59,341 bases of DNA from Streptomyces mesophilus (GTDB lineage Bacteria > Actinomycetota > Actinomycetes > Streptomycetales > Streptomycetaceae), in NCBI RefSeq assembly GCF_011044995.1, contig NZ_JAAKZW010000017.1:1-59341 (forward strand), given 5' to 3'. Shown here piece by piece: positions 8,324-17,543 of the stretch. Positions within the stretch are counted from its first letter, which is position 1. Every line of letters starts with the position of its first letter. Both the position numbers and the translations under genes were made by a program. Below the pieces are notes generated by a model. That model searched no databases. It saw only the letters and a list, made by a program, of their open reading frames with translations, and was not told where the DNA came from.

Positions 8324-9379
8324 GTGTTGGTCGACAGTCCCCCTCAGCCCCAGACACAGCCGCCACCAGCCGATACGGTGCCGGCCCGGCGCCAGGCGAT
8401 GCGCGCGGCCGGTCTGCTGGTCTCCGTCGGTGTGCTGCTGCTCGTCGTCGTGGCGAGCATCGCGATAGGCGCCAAGCAGATACCCGTCGGCGACGTCTGG
8501 CACGGCCTGTTCGGTAACACGGGCACCGACAACGACGTCGTCATCCGCGACCTCCGCCTGCCGCGCACCCTGCTCGGACTGCTCGCGGGCGCGGCCCTCG
8601 GCCTCGCCGGCGCCGTGATGCAGGCGCTCACCCGCAACCCGCTCGCCGACCCCGGACTGCTCGGCATCAACGCCGGAGCCTCCGCCGCGGTCGTCTCGGC
8701 GGTCAGCTTCTTCGGGGTCACCTCGCTGACCGGCTACGTCTGGTTCGCGTTCGCCGGCGCCGCCGCCGTCATGGTCCTGGTGTACGCGCTCGGCGGGGTC
8801 CGCGCCGCCACCCCGGTACGGCTCGCGCTCGCCGGTACGGCCGCGACCGCCGCGCTCTACGGCTACATCAACGCCGTACAGATCATGGACACCGCGGCCC
8901 TCGACAAGATGCGCTTCTGGACGGTCGGTTCGCTGGCCTCCGCCTCGATGTCCACGGTCGGGCAGGTGCTGCCGTTCATCGGCGTCGGCATCGTCCTCGC
9001 GCTCGTCGTGGCCCGCCCGCTCAACGCGATGGGCATGGGCGACGACACCGCCCGCGCGCTGGGCGCCCACGTCAACCGCACCCGCGCGGTCGCGATGCTC
9101 GCCGTGACGCTCCTGTGCGGTGCGGCCACCGCGGCCTGCGGGCCGATCGTCTTCGTCGGCCTGATGGTGCCGCACATCGTGCGCAGCTTCACCGGCCCCG
9201 ACCAGCGCTGGATCCTGCCGTACGCCACGGTCCTGTCGCCGGTGCTGCTCCTGGGCGCCGACGTCATCGGCCGCGTGGTCACGCGCCCGGCCGAACTGCA
9301 GGTCGGCATCGTGACGGCGCTCATCGGCGGTCCGCTGTTCATCTTTCTCGTACGACGCCGGAGGATGGCGCAGCTGTGA
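8324..9379 (+). CDS. FecCD-family iron-siderophore ABC permease (first subunit)
   Basis: The 351-residue integral membrane protein has about nine to ten hydrophobic segments and the FecCD signatures RLPRTLLGLLAGAALGLAGAV, RNPLADPGLLGINAGA and GPIVFVGLMVPHIVR (the loop that contacts the ATPase). The GTG at 8324 is five bases after the iron box and has no Shine-Dalgarno sequence, which suggests a leaderless transcript. The in-frame ATG at 8399, just before the first membrane segment, is the alternative start. It overlaps the next gene by 4 bases (GTGA). Confidence 0.9.
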   Translation: MLVDSPPQPQTQPPPADTVPARRQAMRAAGLLVSVGVLLLVVVASIAIGAKQIPVGDVWHGLFGNTGTDNDVVIRDLRLPRTLLGLLAGAALGLAGAVMQALTRNPLADPGLLGINAGASAAVVSAVSFFGVTSLTGYVWFAFAGAAAVMVLVYALGGVRAATPVRLALAGTAATAALYGYINAVQIMDTAALDKMRFWTVGSLASASMSTVGQVLPFIGVGIVLALVVARPLNAMGMGDDTARALGAHVNRTRAVAMLAVTLLCGAATAACGPIVFVGLMVPHIVRSFTGPDQRWILPYATVLSPVLLLGADVIGRVVTRPAELQVGIVTALIGGPLFIFLVRRRRMAQL

Positions 9380-10458
9380 AGGCCCCTTCGAAGACCTCTG
9401 TGTCGGGCACCTCTGTGCCGAAAACCTCTGTGCGGGCGGTACGGACCGCGGGCGGCCTCTCCGTCCGGTTCGAGCTGCGTCCGCTGCTCACGGTCGGGGC
9501 GCTGCTCGTCGTCGCGTTCGCGGCCAGTGTGCTGCTCATCGGCACCGGCGACTTCCAGATCCCCGTTCCGGACGTGCTCAACACCCTGATGGGCAACGGC
9601 AGCGTCGCGCACGAGTTCATCATCAACGACCTGCGGCTGCCGCGCGTCGTCGTCGGCCTCCTGGTCGGCGCCGCGCTGGGCCTGTCCGGTGCGCTGTTCC
9701 AGTCGGTGACGCGCAACCCGCTCGGCAGCCCCGACATCATCGGCTTCGGCCAGGGCTCCACGGTCGGCGCACTCATCGTGATCGTGCTCTTCCAGGGCAG
9801 CGCCGAAGCCGTCGCGCTCGGCTCGCTGGCCGGCGGTCTGGTCACCGGCGCGCTGATCTATCTGCTCGCCTGGAAGCGCGGCATCCACGGCTACCGGCTC
9901 GTCCTCGTCGGTATCGGCGCCGCGGCCGTGCTCACCGCCATGAACGGCTATCTGCTCACCAAGGCCCAGATCGTGGACGCGGCCCGCGCCGTCGTCTGGA
10001 TCACCGGCTCGCTGAACGGGCGCGGCTGGGAGCAGGTCGGGCCGCTGTTCTGGTTCTGCCTGATCCTCATGCCGCTCGTGCTCCTGTACGCACGTCCGCT
10101 GCGCATGCTCGAAATGGGCGACGACGTGGCGTACGCCCTGGGTGTACGGGTGGAACGCACGCGGCTCGTCCTGATGACGGCGGCCGTGCTCCTGACCGCG
10201 GCGGCCACCGCGGCGGCGGGCCCCGTGGCCTTCGTCTCGCTCACCGCACCGCAGCTCGCACGGCGGCTGACCCGCTCGCCGGGACCCAATCTCCTCGCCT
10301 CGATGGTCATGGGCGCCACGCTCCTGATCGCCGCGGATCTGGGGGCGCAGCGGGTGTTCGGCGCCGACCAGTTGCCGGTCGGTGTGGTGACCGGGGTGCT
10401 CGGCGGCGGATATCTGCTCTGGCTTCTCGCCTCGGAGCGGAAGGCGGGGCGGATTTGA
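9376..10458 (+). CDS. FecCD-family iron-siderophore ABC permease (second subunit)
   Basis: The 360-residue protein has an N-terminal cytoplasmic stretch of about 35 residues and then FecCD-type membrane segments with LRLPRVVVGLLVGAALGLSG, RNPLGSPDIIGFGQGS and GPVAFVSLTAPQLARRL. The GTG at 9376 overlaps the TGA of the first permease (GTGA), so the two halves of the heterodimeric channel are made coupled. The N-terminal stretch contains the short repeat TSVSGTSVPKTSV, which is unusual but probably harmless. Confidence 0.92.
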   Translation: MKAPSKTSVSGTSVPKTSVRAVRTAGGLSVRFELRPLLTVGALLVVAFAASVLLIGTGDFQIPVPDVLNTLMGNGSVAHEFIINDLRLPRVVVGLLVGAALGLSGALFQSVTRNPLGSPDIIGFGQGSTVGALIVIVLFQGSAEAVALGSLAGGLVTGALIYLLAWKRGIHGYRLVLVGIGAAAVLTAMNGYLLTKAQIVDAARAVVWITGSLNGRGWEQVGPLFWFCLILMPLVLLYARPLRMLEMGDDVAYALGVRVERTRLVLMTAAVLLTAAATAAAGPVAFVSLTAPQLARRLTRSPGPNLLASMVMGATLLIAADLGAQRVFGADQLPVGVVTGVLGGGYLLWLLASERKAGRI

Positions 10459-10517
10459 GCCACGTGAAGCACCAGACGACCGCTGCGAAGAACTCATCGA
10501 ACCAGGAGCGTGCTCCC

Positions 10518-11351
10518 TTGAACCGCCTGTCCGCGGACAACGTCACCCTCGGCTACGACCAGCGCGTCATCGCCGAACAGCTGTCGGTCGAGATACCCGA
10601 CCACTCCTTCACGGTGATCGTCGGCCCCAACGCCTGCGGAAAGTCCACGCTCCTTCGCGCCCTGTCGCGGATGCTGAAGCCGTCCGAGGGCCGGGTGCTG
10701 CTCGACGGGCAGACCATCCACTCGATGCCGGCCAAGAAGGTCGCCCGTACGCTCGGCCTGCTCCCGCAGTCCTCGATCGCACCCGACGGCATCACGGTCG
10801 CCGACCTGGTGGGCCGCGGCCGCTACCCGCACCAGGGGCTGCTTCGGCAGTGGTCGTCCGAGGACGAGGGGGTCGTCCAGGAGTCGATGGCCTCGACCGG
10901 TGTCGCCGAACTGGCCGATCGCTATGTCGACGAACTCTCCGGCGGTCAGCGCCAGCGCGTCTGGATCGCCATGGCCCTTGCCCAGCAGACGCCGCTGCTG
11001 CTGCTCGACGAGCCCACCACGTTCCTCGACATCCAGCACCAGATCGATGTCCTCGATCTCTGCGCCGATCTGCACGAGGAGCAGGGCCGCACGCTGGTGG
11101 CCGTGCTGCACGACCTCAACCACGCCGCCCGGTATGCCACGCATCTCATCGCGATGCGTGACGGCCGGGTGGTCGCCGAGGGTGCGCCGGCCGAGATCGT
11201 GACGGCCGACCTCGTGGAGGAGGTCTTCGGGCTGCCCTGCCAGATCATCGACGACCCCGAGACGGGAACGCCCCTGGTGGTGCCGGCGGCGCGCAAGGGG
11301 CGGGTGCGCAAGACGGACACGGTCCCTGAGGTGGCGGATTCCGTACGGTGA
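10518..11351 (+). CDS. Iron-siderophore ABC transporter ATP-binding protein
   Basis: The 277-residue ATPase has Walker A GPNACGKST (residues 36-44), signature LSGGQRQR, Walker B LLLLDEPTT and the H-loop VLHDLNHA. It powers the two FecCD permeases just upstream. I place the start at the TTG at 10518, which gives MNRLSADNVTLGYD and has AGGAG 9 bases upstream. An in-frame TTG at 10455, overlapping the permease stop, would add 21 residues. Together with the binding proteins and reductase the locus encodes a complete ferric-siderophore uptake route. Confidence 0.92.
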   Translation: MNRLSADNVTLGYDQRVIAEQLSVEIPDHSFTVIVGPNACGKSTLLRALSRMLKPSEGRVLLDGQTIHSMPAKKVARTLGLLPQSSIAPDGITVADLVGRGRYPHQGLLRQWSSEDEGVVQESMASTGVAELADRYVDELSGGQRQRVWIAMALAQQTPLLLLDEPTTFLDIQHQIDVLDLCADLHEEQGRTLVAVLHDLNHAARYATHLIAMRDGRVVAEGAPAEIVTADLVEEVFGLPCQIIDDPETGTPLVVPAARKGRVRKTDTVPEVADSVR

Positions 11352-11390
11352 CGGGCGCCCGGGCGGATTCCGTACGGTGACGGCGCCCGG
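11334..11390 (+). repeat. Tandem duplication over the ATPase stop codon
   Basis: Two near-identical copies of about 29 bp (11334-11362 and 11363-11390) share GCGGATTCCGTACGGTGACG. The first copy carries the last codons and TGA of the ATPase gene; the second is untranslated. It looks like a small recent tandem duplication. Confidence 0.85.
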
Positions 11391-11401
11391 GACTCGTATC
11401 G

Positions 11402-11749
11402 CTAAAGCATCTTGCGCAGCTGGAGCAGGTCCCTGAAGCCCGCCTCCAGCTTGACCCGGCCCGAGGCCCAGGCCTTGGCGAAGTTGAGCTCGCCGTTCAC
11501 CATCGCGACCAGGTCGTCTCCGGTCATCGCCAGGCGGATCTGCGCCTTCTCGCGCGGAGGTCCCGGCTGGGTGTCGTGCACCTCGATCCGGCCGTCCTGG
11601 AGGCGGCCGGTGAAGGTGGTGTCCAGGTCCTTGATGTGGCAGCTGACCGAACGGTCGAGCGCGGCCGCACTGCGGACCTCGCCGTCGGCGGAGGCCAGAT
11701 TGTCGCTGAGTTTGACGAGCGCACCACGGCACTCTTCGATCGTCGCCAT
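11402..11749 (-). CDS. SCP2 sterol-binding domain protein
   Basis: This small 115-residue protein is a single SCP2-like domain, with GRIEVHDTQPGPPREKAQIRL shortened here to KAQIRLAMTGDDLVAMVNGE and the closing FAKAWASGRVKLEAGFRDLL. SCP2 domains bind hydrophobic ligands such as lipids; no ligand or partner is evident. The ATG lies at 11747-11749. It is convergent with the siderophore ATPase gene and divergent from the small gene at 11826. Family assignment is by motif recognition only. Confidence 0.85.
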   Translation of the reverse strand: MATIEECRGALVKLSDNLASADGEVRSAAALDRSVSCHIKDLDTTFTGRLQDGRIEVHDTQPGPPREKAQIRLAMTGDDLVAMVNGELNFAKAWASGRVKLEAGFRDLLQLRKML

Positions 11750-11825
11750 CGTGATCGACGGTACCGCAGACCGGCTCCGCGCCCTTCGCGGTCCAGGTCG
11801 GGGCCCTTCGCGGTAGCGTCATGGC

Positions 11826-12197
11826 ATGAGCTACCCGATGCCGGGGCCCGAGCGTGAGGTCCCCTCGGACGACGAACAGGTCCCCTCCGGGGAGTCCGCG
11901 CCCCAGGCGCAGGCCCCCGCCCCCGACGAACCCGGCCCGCTCGGCGTGCCGCGCACCGCCACCGGTCACGGTGAGGTGGACGCCCAGCTGGAGCGCCTGG
12001 CCGATGTGGACCACCTCGCCACCGACGGACATATCGAGGTGTACGAGGATGTGCACGCGGGGCTGCGCGACACGCTGACCGCGCTCGACGCCCGGCAGGG
12101 CCCGCCCGCACCGGGCGCCCACCAGGGGCGGCCCGCACCGGGCCCCGGCCCCCTGCCCGGCGGCGCCCCGGCACGACCGTACGACCACAGGAGCTGA
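11826..12197 (+). CDS. Conserved small hypothetical protein upstream of tlyA
   Basis: The 123-residue protein is acidic and Pro-rich at both ends, with a helical middle (GEVDAQLERLADVDHLATDG then EVYEDVHAGLRDTLTALDAR, residues about 56-95). The tail is a Pro/Gly repeat. No family with a known function is recognised. A small open frame of unknown function also sits between the HAD gene and tlyA in M. tuberculosis (from memory, Rv1693), so the position is conserved. The stop is 7 bases before the GTG of tlyA. The ribosome binding site is weak. An operon with tlyA and nadK is likely. Confidence 0.75.
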   Translation: MSYPMPGPEREVPSDDEQVPSGESAPQAQAPAPDEPGPLGVPRTATGHGEVDAQLERLADVDHLATDGHIEVYEDVHAGLRDTLTALDARQGPPAPGAHQGRPAPGPGPLPGGAPARPYDHRS

Positions 12198-12204
12198 ACC
12201 GAAC

Positions 12205-13016
<812 letters not shown>

Positions 13017-13020
<4 letters not shown>

Positions 13021-13937
13021 CGAGTCAATCGGACAAGGCGGCGGCGGAGCGTACGGTCTTCCTCCTTGCACACACCGGACGCCCGGCCGCCATCCGCAGC
13101 GCCGAACTCGTCGTCCAGGGACTGCTGCGCAGCGGTCTCGGGGTACGGGTGCTCGCGGCCGAGGCCGCCGATCTGCCGCTGCCGCCCTCGGTCGAGCTGA
13201 TCCCGGAGGCCACGCCCGAGGCGCTCGACGGCTGTGAGCTGCTCATCGTGCTCGGCGGCGACGGAACGCTGCTGCGCGGCGCCGAGTTCGCGCGCGCCTC
13301 CGGGGTGCCGATGCTCGGGGTGAACCTCGGTCGCGTCGGCTTTCTCGCCGAGGCCGAGCGGGACGACCTGGACAAGGTCGTCGACCGGGTGGTCACCCGT
13401 GCGTACGAGGTCGAGGAGCGGATGACGCTCGACGTCCGGGTTCGCAACAACGGCACGGTGGTGCACGCGGACTGGGCGCTGAACGAGGCCGCCGTGCAGA
13501 AGGTGTCCCCGGAGCGGATGCTCGAGGTCGTCCTGGAGATCGACGGGCGGCCGGTCAGCGGCTTCGGCTGCGACGGCATCGTCTGCGCGACACCGACCGG
13601 TTCGACGGCGTACGCGTTCTCGGCGGGCGGTCCGGTCGTCTGGCCCGAGGTCGAGGCGCTCCTGATGGTTCCGATCAGCGCGCACGCCCTGTTCGCCAAG
13701 CCGCTGGTGACATCGCCGAATTCGGTGCTCGCGGTCGAGGTGCAGCCGCACACGCCGCATGGCGTGCTCTGGTGCGACGGCCGCCGGACGATCGAACTGC
13801 CCGCCGGCGCGCGGGTGGAGGTGCGGCGGGGTGAGGTGCCGGTGCGTCTTGCCCGGCTCCACCACGCCTCGTTCACGGACCGGCTCGTCGCCAAGTTCGC
13901 GCTTCCGGTGTCGGGGTGGCGGGGAGCACCGCACTAG
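13017..13937 (+). CDS. nadK: NAD kinase
   Basis: The 306-residue enzyme makes NADP from NAD and ATP. The GGDGT motif (LIVLGGDGTLLRGAEF) is at about residue 80, followed by the NE motif in ALNEAAVQK and by the glycine-rich CATPTGSTAYAFSAGGP. I choose the TTG at 13017, which overlaps the tlyA stop (TTGA) and has GGAGGG 6 bases upstream. The tlyA-nadK-recN order is the same in mycobacteria, but here an inverted permease gene separates nadK from recN. Confidence 0.93.
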
Positions 13938-13995
13938 GGGGCCTGGTTGCTACGGCCGGCCGTTCACCACGGCCGGCCGCGCGGACCGGCTCGTC

Positions 13996-15345
13996 TCAGG
14001 CCGACTTCACCACGGTGATCGCGCGCCTCCGCAGCGCCGCCCGCACCGGGACCGTGGTGGCCCCGACCGTCAGGAGCAGCGTGCCGCCCGCCACCCCGGC
14101 GAGAAACGTCCAGGGGAGATACGGCAGGGGCGAGCCGAAGGCCGTGGACAGCACCGGCGCGAGCGTCACCAGCGCGGTCAGCCCGCCGAGCACCAGCGCG
14201 GTCAGCGTCACCACCACGCCCTCCCACAGCGCCATCACCCCGATCTGCCCGCGCTGGGTGCCCACGACCCTGAGGAGCGCGAGGTCACGGCGGCGCTCGA
14301 ACGAGATCATGGCGAGGGTGTTGGCCGCGGCGATGGCGGCGAAACCCGCGTACAGCGAGGTGCCGATGTAGTCCAGCCACACCGCACTGCTGCGGCCCGC
14401 AGAACCGGTGTGGTGCCGGGCCGTCGTATGCATCGCGATCTTGGTCAGACCGAAGCCGACGACGAGCACGAGCGGCACCACCGCGGCGGCGAACCGCCGG
14501 GGCTGCGAGCGGACGTTGAGCATCGCCAGGCGGGCCGAAGGACCGCACCGGCCGATGAGCGCGGAGACCAGCCAGGCCGCGGGCCCGATGATGCGTGGCC
14601 CGAGCAGCCCCATCCCCACACAGAACAGCAGCAGGACGAGGAACGCCCCCTGTCCCGCCTCCTCGGCCGGTTGGCCGGCCAGGAGGACCGAGAGCACACC
14701 GCCGCCGGCCAGCGCCAGCAGACCGAGCGGTGCGCGCAGCACTCCGAGACCGCGGCGGCCCGCCTCGGCCTCGGCGAGGGCGCGCGCGGGACGCAGCAGC
14801 GAGAAGCGGAGCGAACACAGGACCCCGGCCAGAGCGGAGGTCACCACCGCGACGGCCAGGCAGACGGGCAGGGCGATCCAACTGGGCGCGAACGGCACCC
14901 CGTCCGGCACCAGGCCGTGCGTCACCATCGTGTCGAACCACAGGCGCCCGAGCAGCCCGCCGAGCCCGAAGCCCGCGAGAGCGGCCGGCAGCGCGGCGGC
15001 CAGCGCCTGAGCCGCCACCGCACGGCGTACCTGCTTCGGCTTGGCGCCCACCGCACGGACGAGCGCCAGCTCGCGGTGCTGCTGAGCGACGGCGGTACCC
15101 ATGGTCGAGGCGACCACGAAGACCGACATATAGATCGAGCCGATCAGCATCACCACGGCCATGTCGCCCACACCGTTCGCCGTGAGGGCGTGCCGGGCGG
15201 ACGGGGACAGGGTGTCGCTGCCCGTGGCGACGAGCATCGATGTCGCCGCGCTCACCACGCACGCGGCGAAGAGCGCCGCCACGGCCGTGCCGACGAAGGC
15301 GGGTCGATGGGCGCGGAGTGCGGCCGCTGTCAGTCCTGTTCGCAT
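13996..15345 (-). CDS. FtsX-like ABC permease, orphan
   Basis: The 449-residue membrane protein contains two FtsX-type halves. The first has QQHRELALVRAVGAKPKQVR (about 85-104), the coupling-helix sequence of such permeases; the second has FERRRDLALLRVVGTQRGQI near 365-384. It lacks the large extracytoplasmic domains of longer MacB-like members. No ATP-binding subunit is encoded next to it. The start is ATG at 15343-15345; GTG at 15351 is possible and the Shine-Dalgarno is weak. The gene lies antisense between nadK and recN, a position usually empty, so it looks like a later insertion. Confidence 0.82.
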   Translation of the reverse strand: MRTGLTAAALRAHRPAFVGTAVAALFAACVVSAATSMLVATGSDTLSPSARHALTANGVGDMAVVMLIGSIYMSVFVVASTMGTAVAQQHRELALVRAVGAKPKQVRRAVAAQALAAALPAALAGFGLGGLLGRLWFDTMVTHGLVPDGVPFAPSWIALPVCLAVAVVTSALAGVLCSLRFSLLRPARALAEAEAGRRGLGVLRAPLGLLALAGGGVLSVLLAGQPAEEAGQGAFLVLLLFCVGMGLLGPRIIGPAAWLVSALIGRCGPSARLAMLNVRSQPRRFAAAVVPLVLVVGFGLTKIAMHTTARHHTGSAGRSSAVWLDYIGTSLYAGFAAIAAANTLAMISFERRRDLALLRVVGTQRGQIGVMALWEGVVVTLTALVLGGLTALVTLAPVLSTAFGSPLPYLPWTFLAGVAGGTLLLTVGATTVPVRAALRRRAITVVKSA

Positions 15346-15603
15346 GATCACCAGGCTCGCGCGCGGGACGGGCGCGGGGAATGGGGCGATCCGCAGAGTC
15401 CGGCTGTGGTGGGCCACAGCGGAATGCGGGGGGTTTTCCTCAGGTGCGGCCCTTGCCCGCGAACCGCGCGCAATGGCCGCCGCCGCCCCCTTCGCCCGCC
15501 ACTCCCGCGGGTGATACGTCCGTCCCGTCCGCCTCCGCCAACTGCTGCTTCGCCCCCGCAAGCCGGGGCCCGTCGCACATCGGGCCCCGGACCTCGTAAG
15601 GTC

Positions 15604-17340
15604 GTGTCCGTGTTGGAGGAGATGCGGATACGGTCGCTCGGAGTCATCGACGACGCGGTGGTCGAGCTGTCGCCCGGATTCACCGCGGTCACGGGTGAGA
15701 CCGGAGCGGGCAAGACCATGGTCGTCACCAGCCTTGGGCTGCTGCTCGGCGGTCGCGCCGATGCCGCCCTCGTACGGATCGGTGCCAAGTCCGCCGTCGT
15801 GGAGGGCCGCATCAGGGTGCCCGCGGACGCCGCGGCCGCGGTGCGCGCCGAGGAGGCCGGGGCCGAACTGGACGACGGGGCGCTGCTGATCAGCCGTACC
15901 GTTTCCGCCGAGGGCCGCTCACGCGCCCATCTCGGCGGCCGCAGCGTGCCCGTGGGCCTGCTCGGGGAGCTGGCCGAGGACCTCGTCGCCGTGCACGGCC
16001 AGACCGACCAGCAAGGGCTGCTCAAGCCGGCCCGGCAGCGGCAGGCCCTCGACCGGTACGCCGGGGACGCGGTCGCTGTTCCGCTCGCCAAATACGTGGC
16101 GGCGTACAAGAGATTCCGTGCCGTGAGCCAGGAGCTCGACGAGATCACCACGCGGGCGCGCGAGCGGGCCCAGGAAGCCGATCTGCTGCGCTTCGGCCTC
16201 GAGGAGATCGCCGCCGTCGAGCCGCGGGCCGGCGAGGACGTGGAACTGGCCGCCGAGGCCGAGCGGCTCGGGCACGCCGAGGCGCTGGCGTCCGCCGCGA
16301 CCACCGCGCACGGCGCCCTGGCCGGCAACCCCGAGGACCCCGAGGGCGTCGACGCCGGTCTCCTCGTCGGCGGCGCCCAGCGCGCGCTCGACGCCGTACG
16401 GTCCCATGACCCCGCACTCGCCGGACTTGCCGAACGCCTCGGCGAGATCGGGATCCTGCTGTCCGACGTGGCGGGGGAGCTGGCCGGTTACGCCGACGAC
16501 CTCGACGCCGACCCGCTGCGGCTCGCCGCCGTCGAGGAGCGCCGGGCCGCGCTGACCCAGTTGACCCGCAAGTACGGCGAGAGCATCGACGCCGTCCTCG
16601 CCTGGGCGGAGAACAGCGCCGCGCGGCTCACCGAGCTCGACAGCGACGACGACCGGATCGGCGAGCTGACCGCCGAGCGCGAGGCCCTGCGCGGTGAACT
16701 GGCCGGACTCGCCCAGGCGTTGACCGACGCGCGCGGCGAGGCCGCCGAGCGTTTCGCCGCCGCCGTCACCGCCGAACTCGCCTCGCTCGCGATGCCGCAC
16801 GCCCGCGTCACCATCGCCATCGGCCAGACCGACGACCCCGACGGGATCGAGGTCGGCGGCCGCCCGGTCGCGTACACCTCGTCCGGTGCCGACGAGGTCG
16901 AGCTGCTGCTCGCCCCGCACCCGGGCGCACCGCCGCGGCCCATCGCCAAGGGCGCGTCCGGCGGTGAGCTCTCCCGCGTGATGCTCGCGGTCGAGGTCGT
17001 CTTCGCCGGATCCGATCCCGTACCCACGTATCTCTTCGACGAGGTCGACGCCGGCGTCGGCGGCAAGGCGGCCGTCGAGGTCGGGCGCCGGCTCGCGCGC
17101 CTTGCCCGTTCCGCGCAGGTCGTGGTCGTCACGCACCTTCCCCAGGTCGCGGCGTTCGCCGACCGGCAGCTGCTCGTCGAGAAGACCAACGACGGCTCGG
17201 TGACACGTTCGGGTGTCAAGGTGCTCGAAGGCGAGGACCGGATCCGCGAGTTGTCGCGGATGCTCGCCGGTCAGGAGGACTCCGAGACCGCCCGTGCGCA
17301 CGCGGAGGAGCTGCTCGCGGCGGCGCGCGTCGAGGGCTGA
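15604..17340 (+). CDS. recN: DNA repair protein RecN
   Basis: The 578-residue SMC-like ATPase has Walker A GETGAGKT at residues 31-38, a long central coiled-coil-prone region, and a C-terminal half with SGGELSRVMLA and the Walker B/D-loop YLFDEVDAGVGG, followed by VVVTHLPQVAAF. RecN acts early in double-strand break repair. The GTG at 15604 or 15610 is likely; the first ATG (15622) sits directly against GGAGGA with no spacer and cannot use it. The 258-bp region upstream separates it from the divergent permease and presumably holds both promoters; no clear motif was found there. Confidence 0.93.
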   Translation: MSVLEEMRIRSLGVIDDAVVELSPGFTAVTGETGAGKTMVVTSLGLLLGGRADAALVRIGAKSAVVEGRIRVPADAAAAVRAEEAGAELDDGALLISRTVSAEGRSRAHLGGRSVPVGLLGELAEDLVAVHGQTDQQGLLKPARQRQALDRYAGDAVAVPLAKYVAAYKRFRAVSQELDEITTRARERAQEADLLRFGLEEIAAVEPRAGEDVELAAEAERLGHAEALASAATTAHGALAGNPEDPEGVDAGLLVGGAQRALDAVRSHDPALAGLAERLGEIGILLSDVAGELAGYADDLDADPLRLAAVEERRAALTQLTRKYGESIDAVLAWAENSAARLTELDSDDDRIGELTAEREALRGELAGLAQALTDARGEAAERFAAAVTAELASLAMPHARVTIAIGQTDDPDGIEVGGRPVAYTSSGADEVELLLAPHPGAPPRPIAKGASGGELSRVMLAVEVVFAGSDPVPTYLFDEVDAGVGGKAAVEVGRRLARLARSAQVVVVTHLPQVAAFADRQLLVEKTNDGSVTRSGVKVLEGEDRIRELSRMLAGQEDSETARAHAEELLAAARVEG

Positions 17341-17543
17341 CGCCTGCTGCGGCACTCGCCCATGTGGGTGGTCCGCACCTTCTCCTTGCCGCAGTCGCCA
17401 CAGGTCGTACCGTCCGGCGGTGCCGGAACGTGCGTACGGACTGGCATCCTTGGCGGAGCACTTCGCGGCCCGTGCCCGTCCGGCCCGCACCCCGCCGGCC
17501 CCAACTGCCGGACCGTCCACGCCGATTCAGGAGCACAAGGCGA

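Noticed and set aside
6176..9175. A 999-codon minus-strand frame
   Set aside because: Only its last 348 codons encode a protein (the lipoprotein from 7222). The rest is antisense to other genes and has shadow composition.
13759..17340. A 1193-codon frame ending in RecN
   Set aside because: The frame is open through the antisense permease gene by chance. RecN starts near 15604; upstream residues have no coding character.
17271..17447. Minus-strand reading frame with TTCGDCGKEKVRTTHMGECR, like a small zinc ribbon
   Set aside because: It has no clear ribosome binding site, overlaps the 3' end of recN, and could be chance. I keep it only as a possibility.
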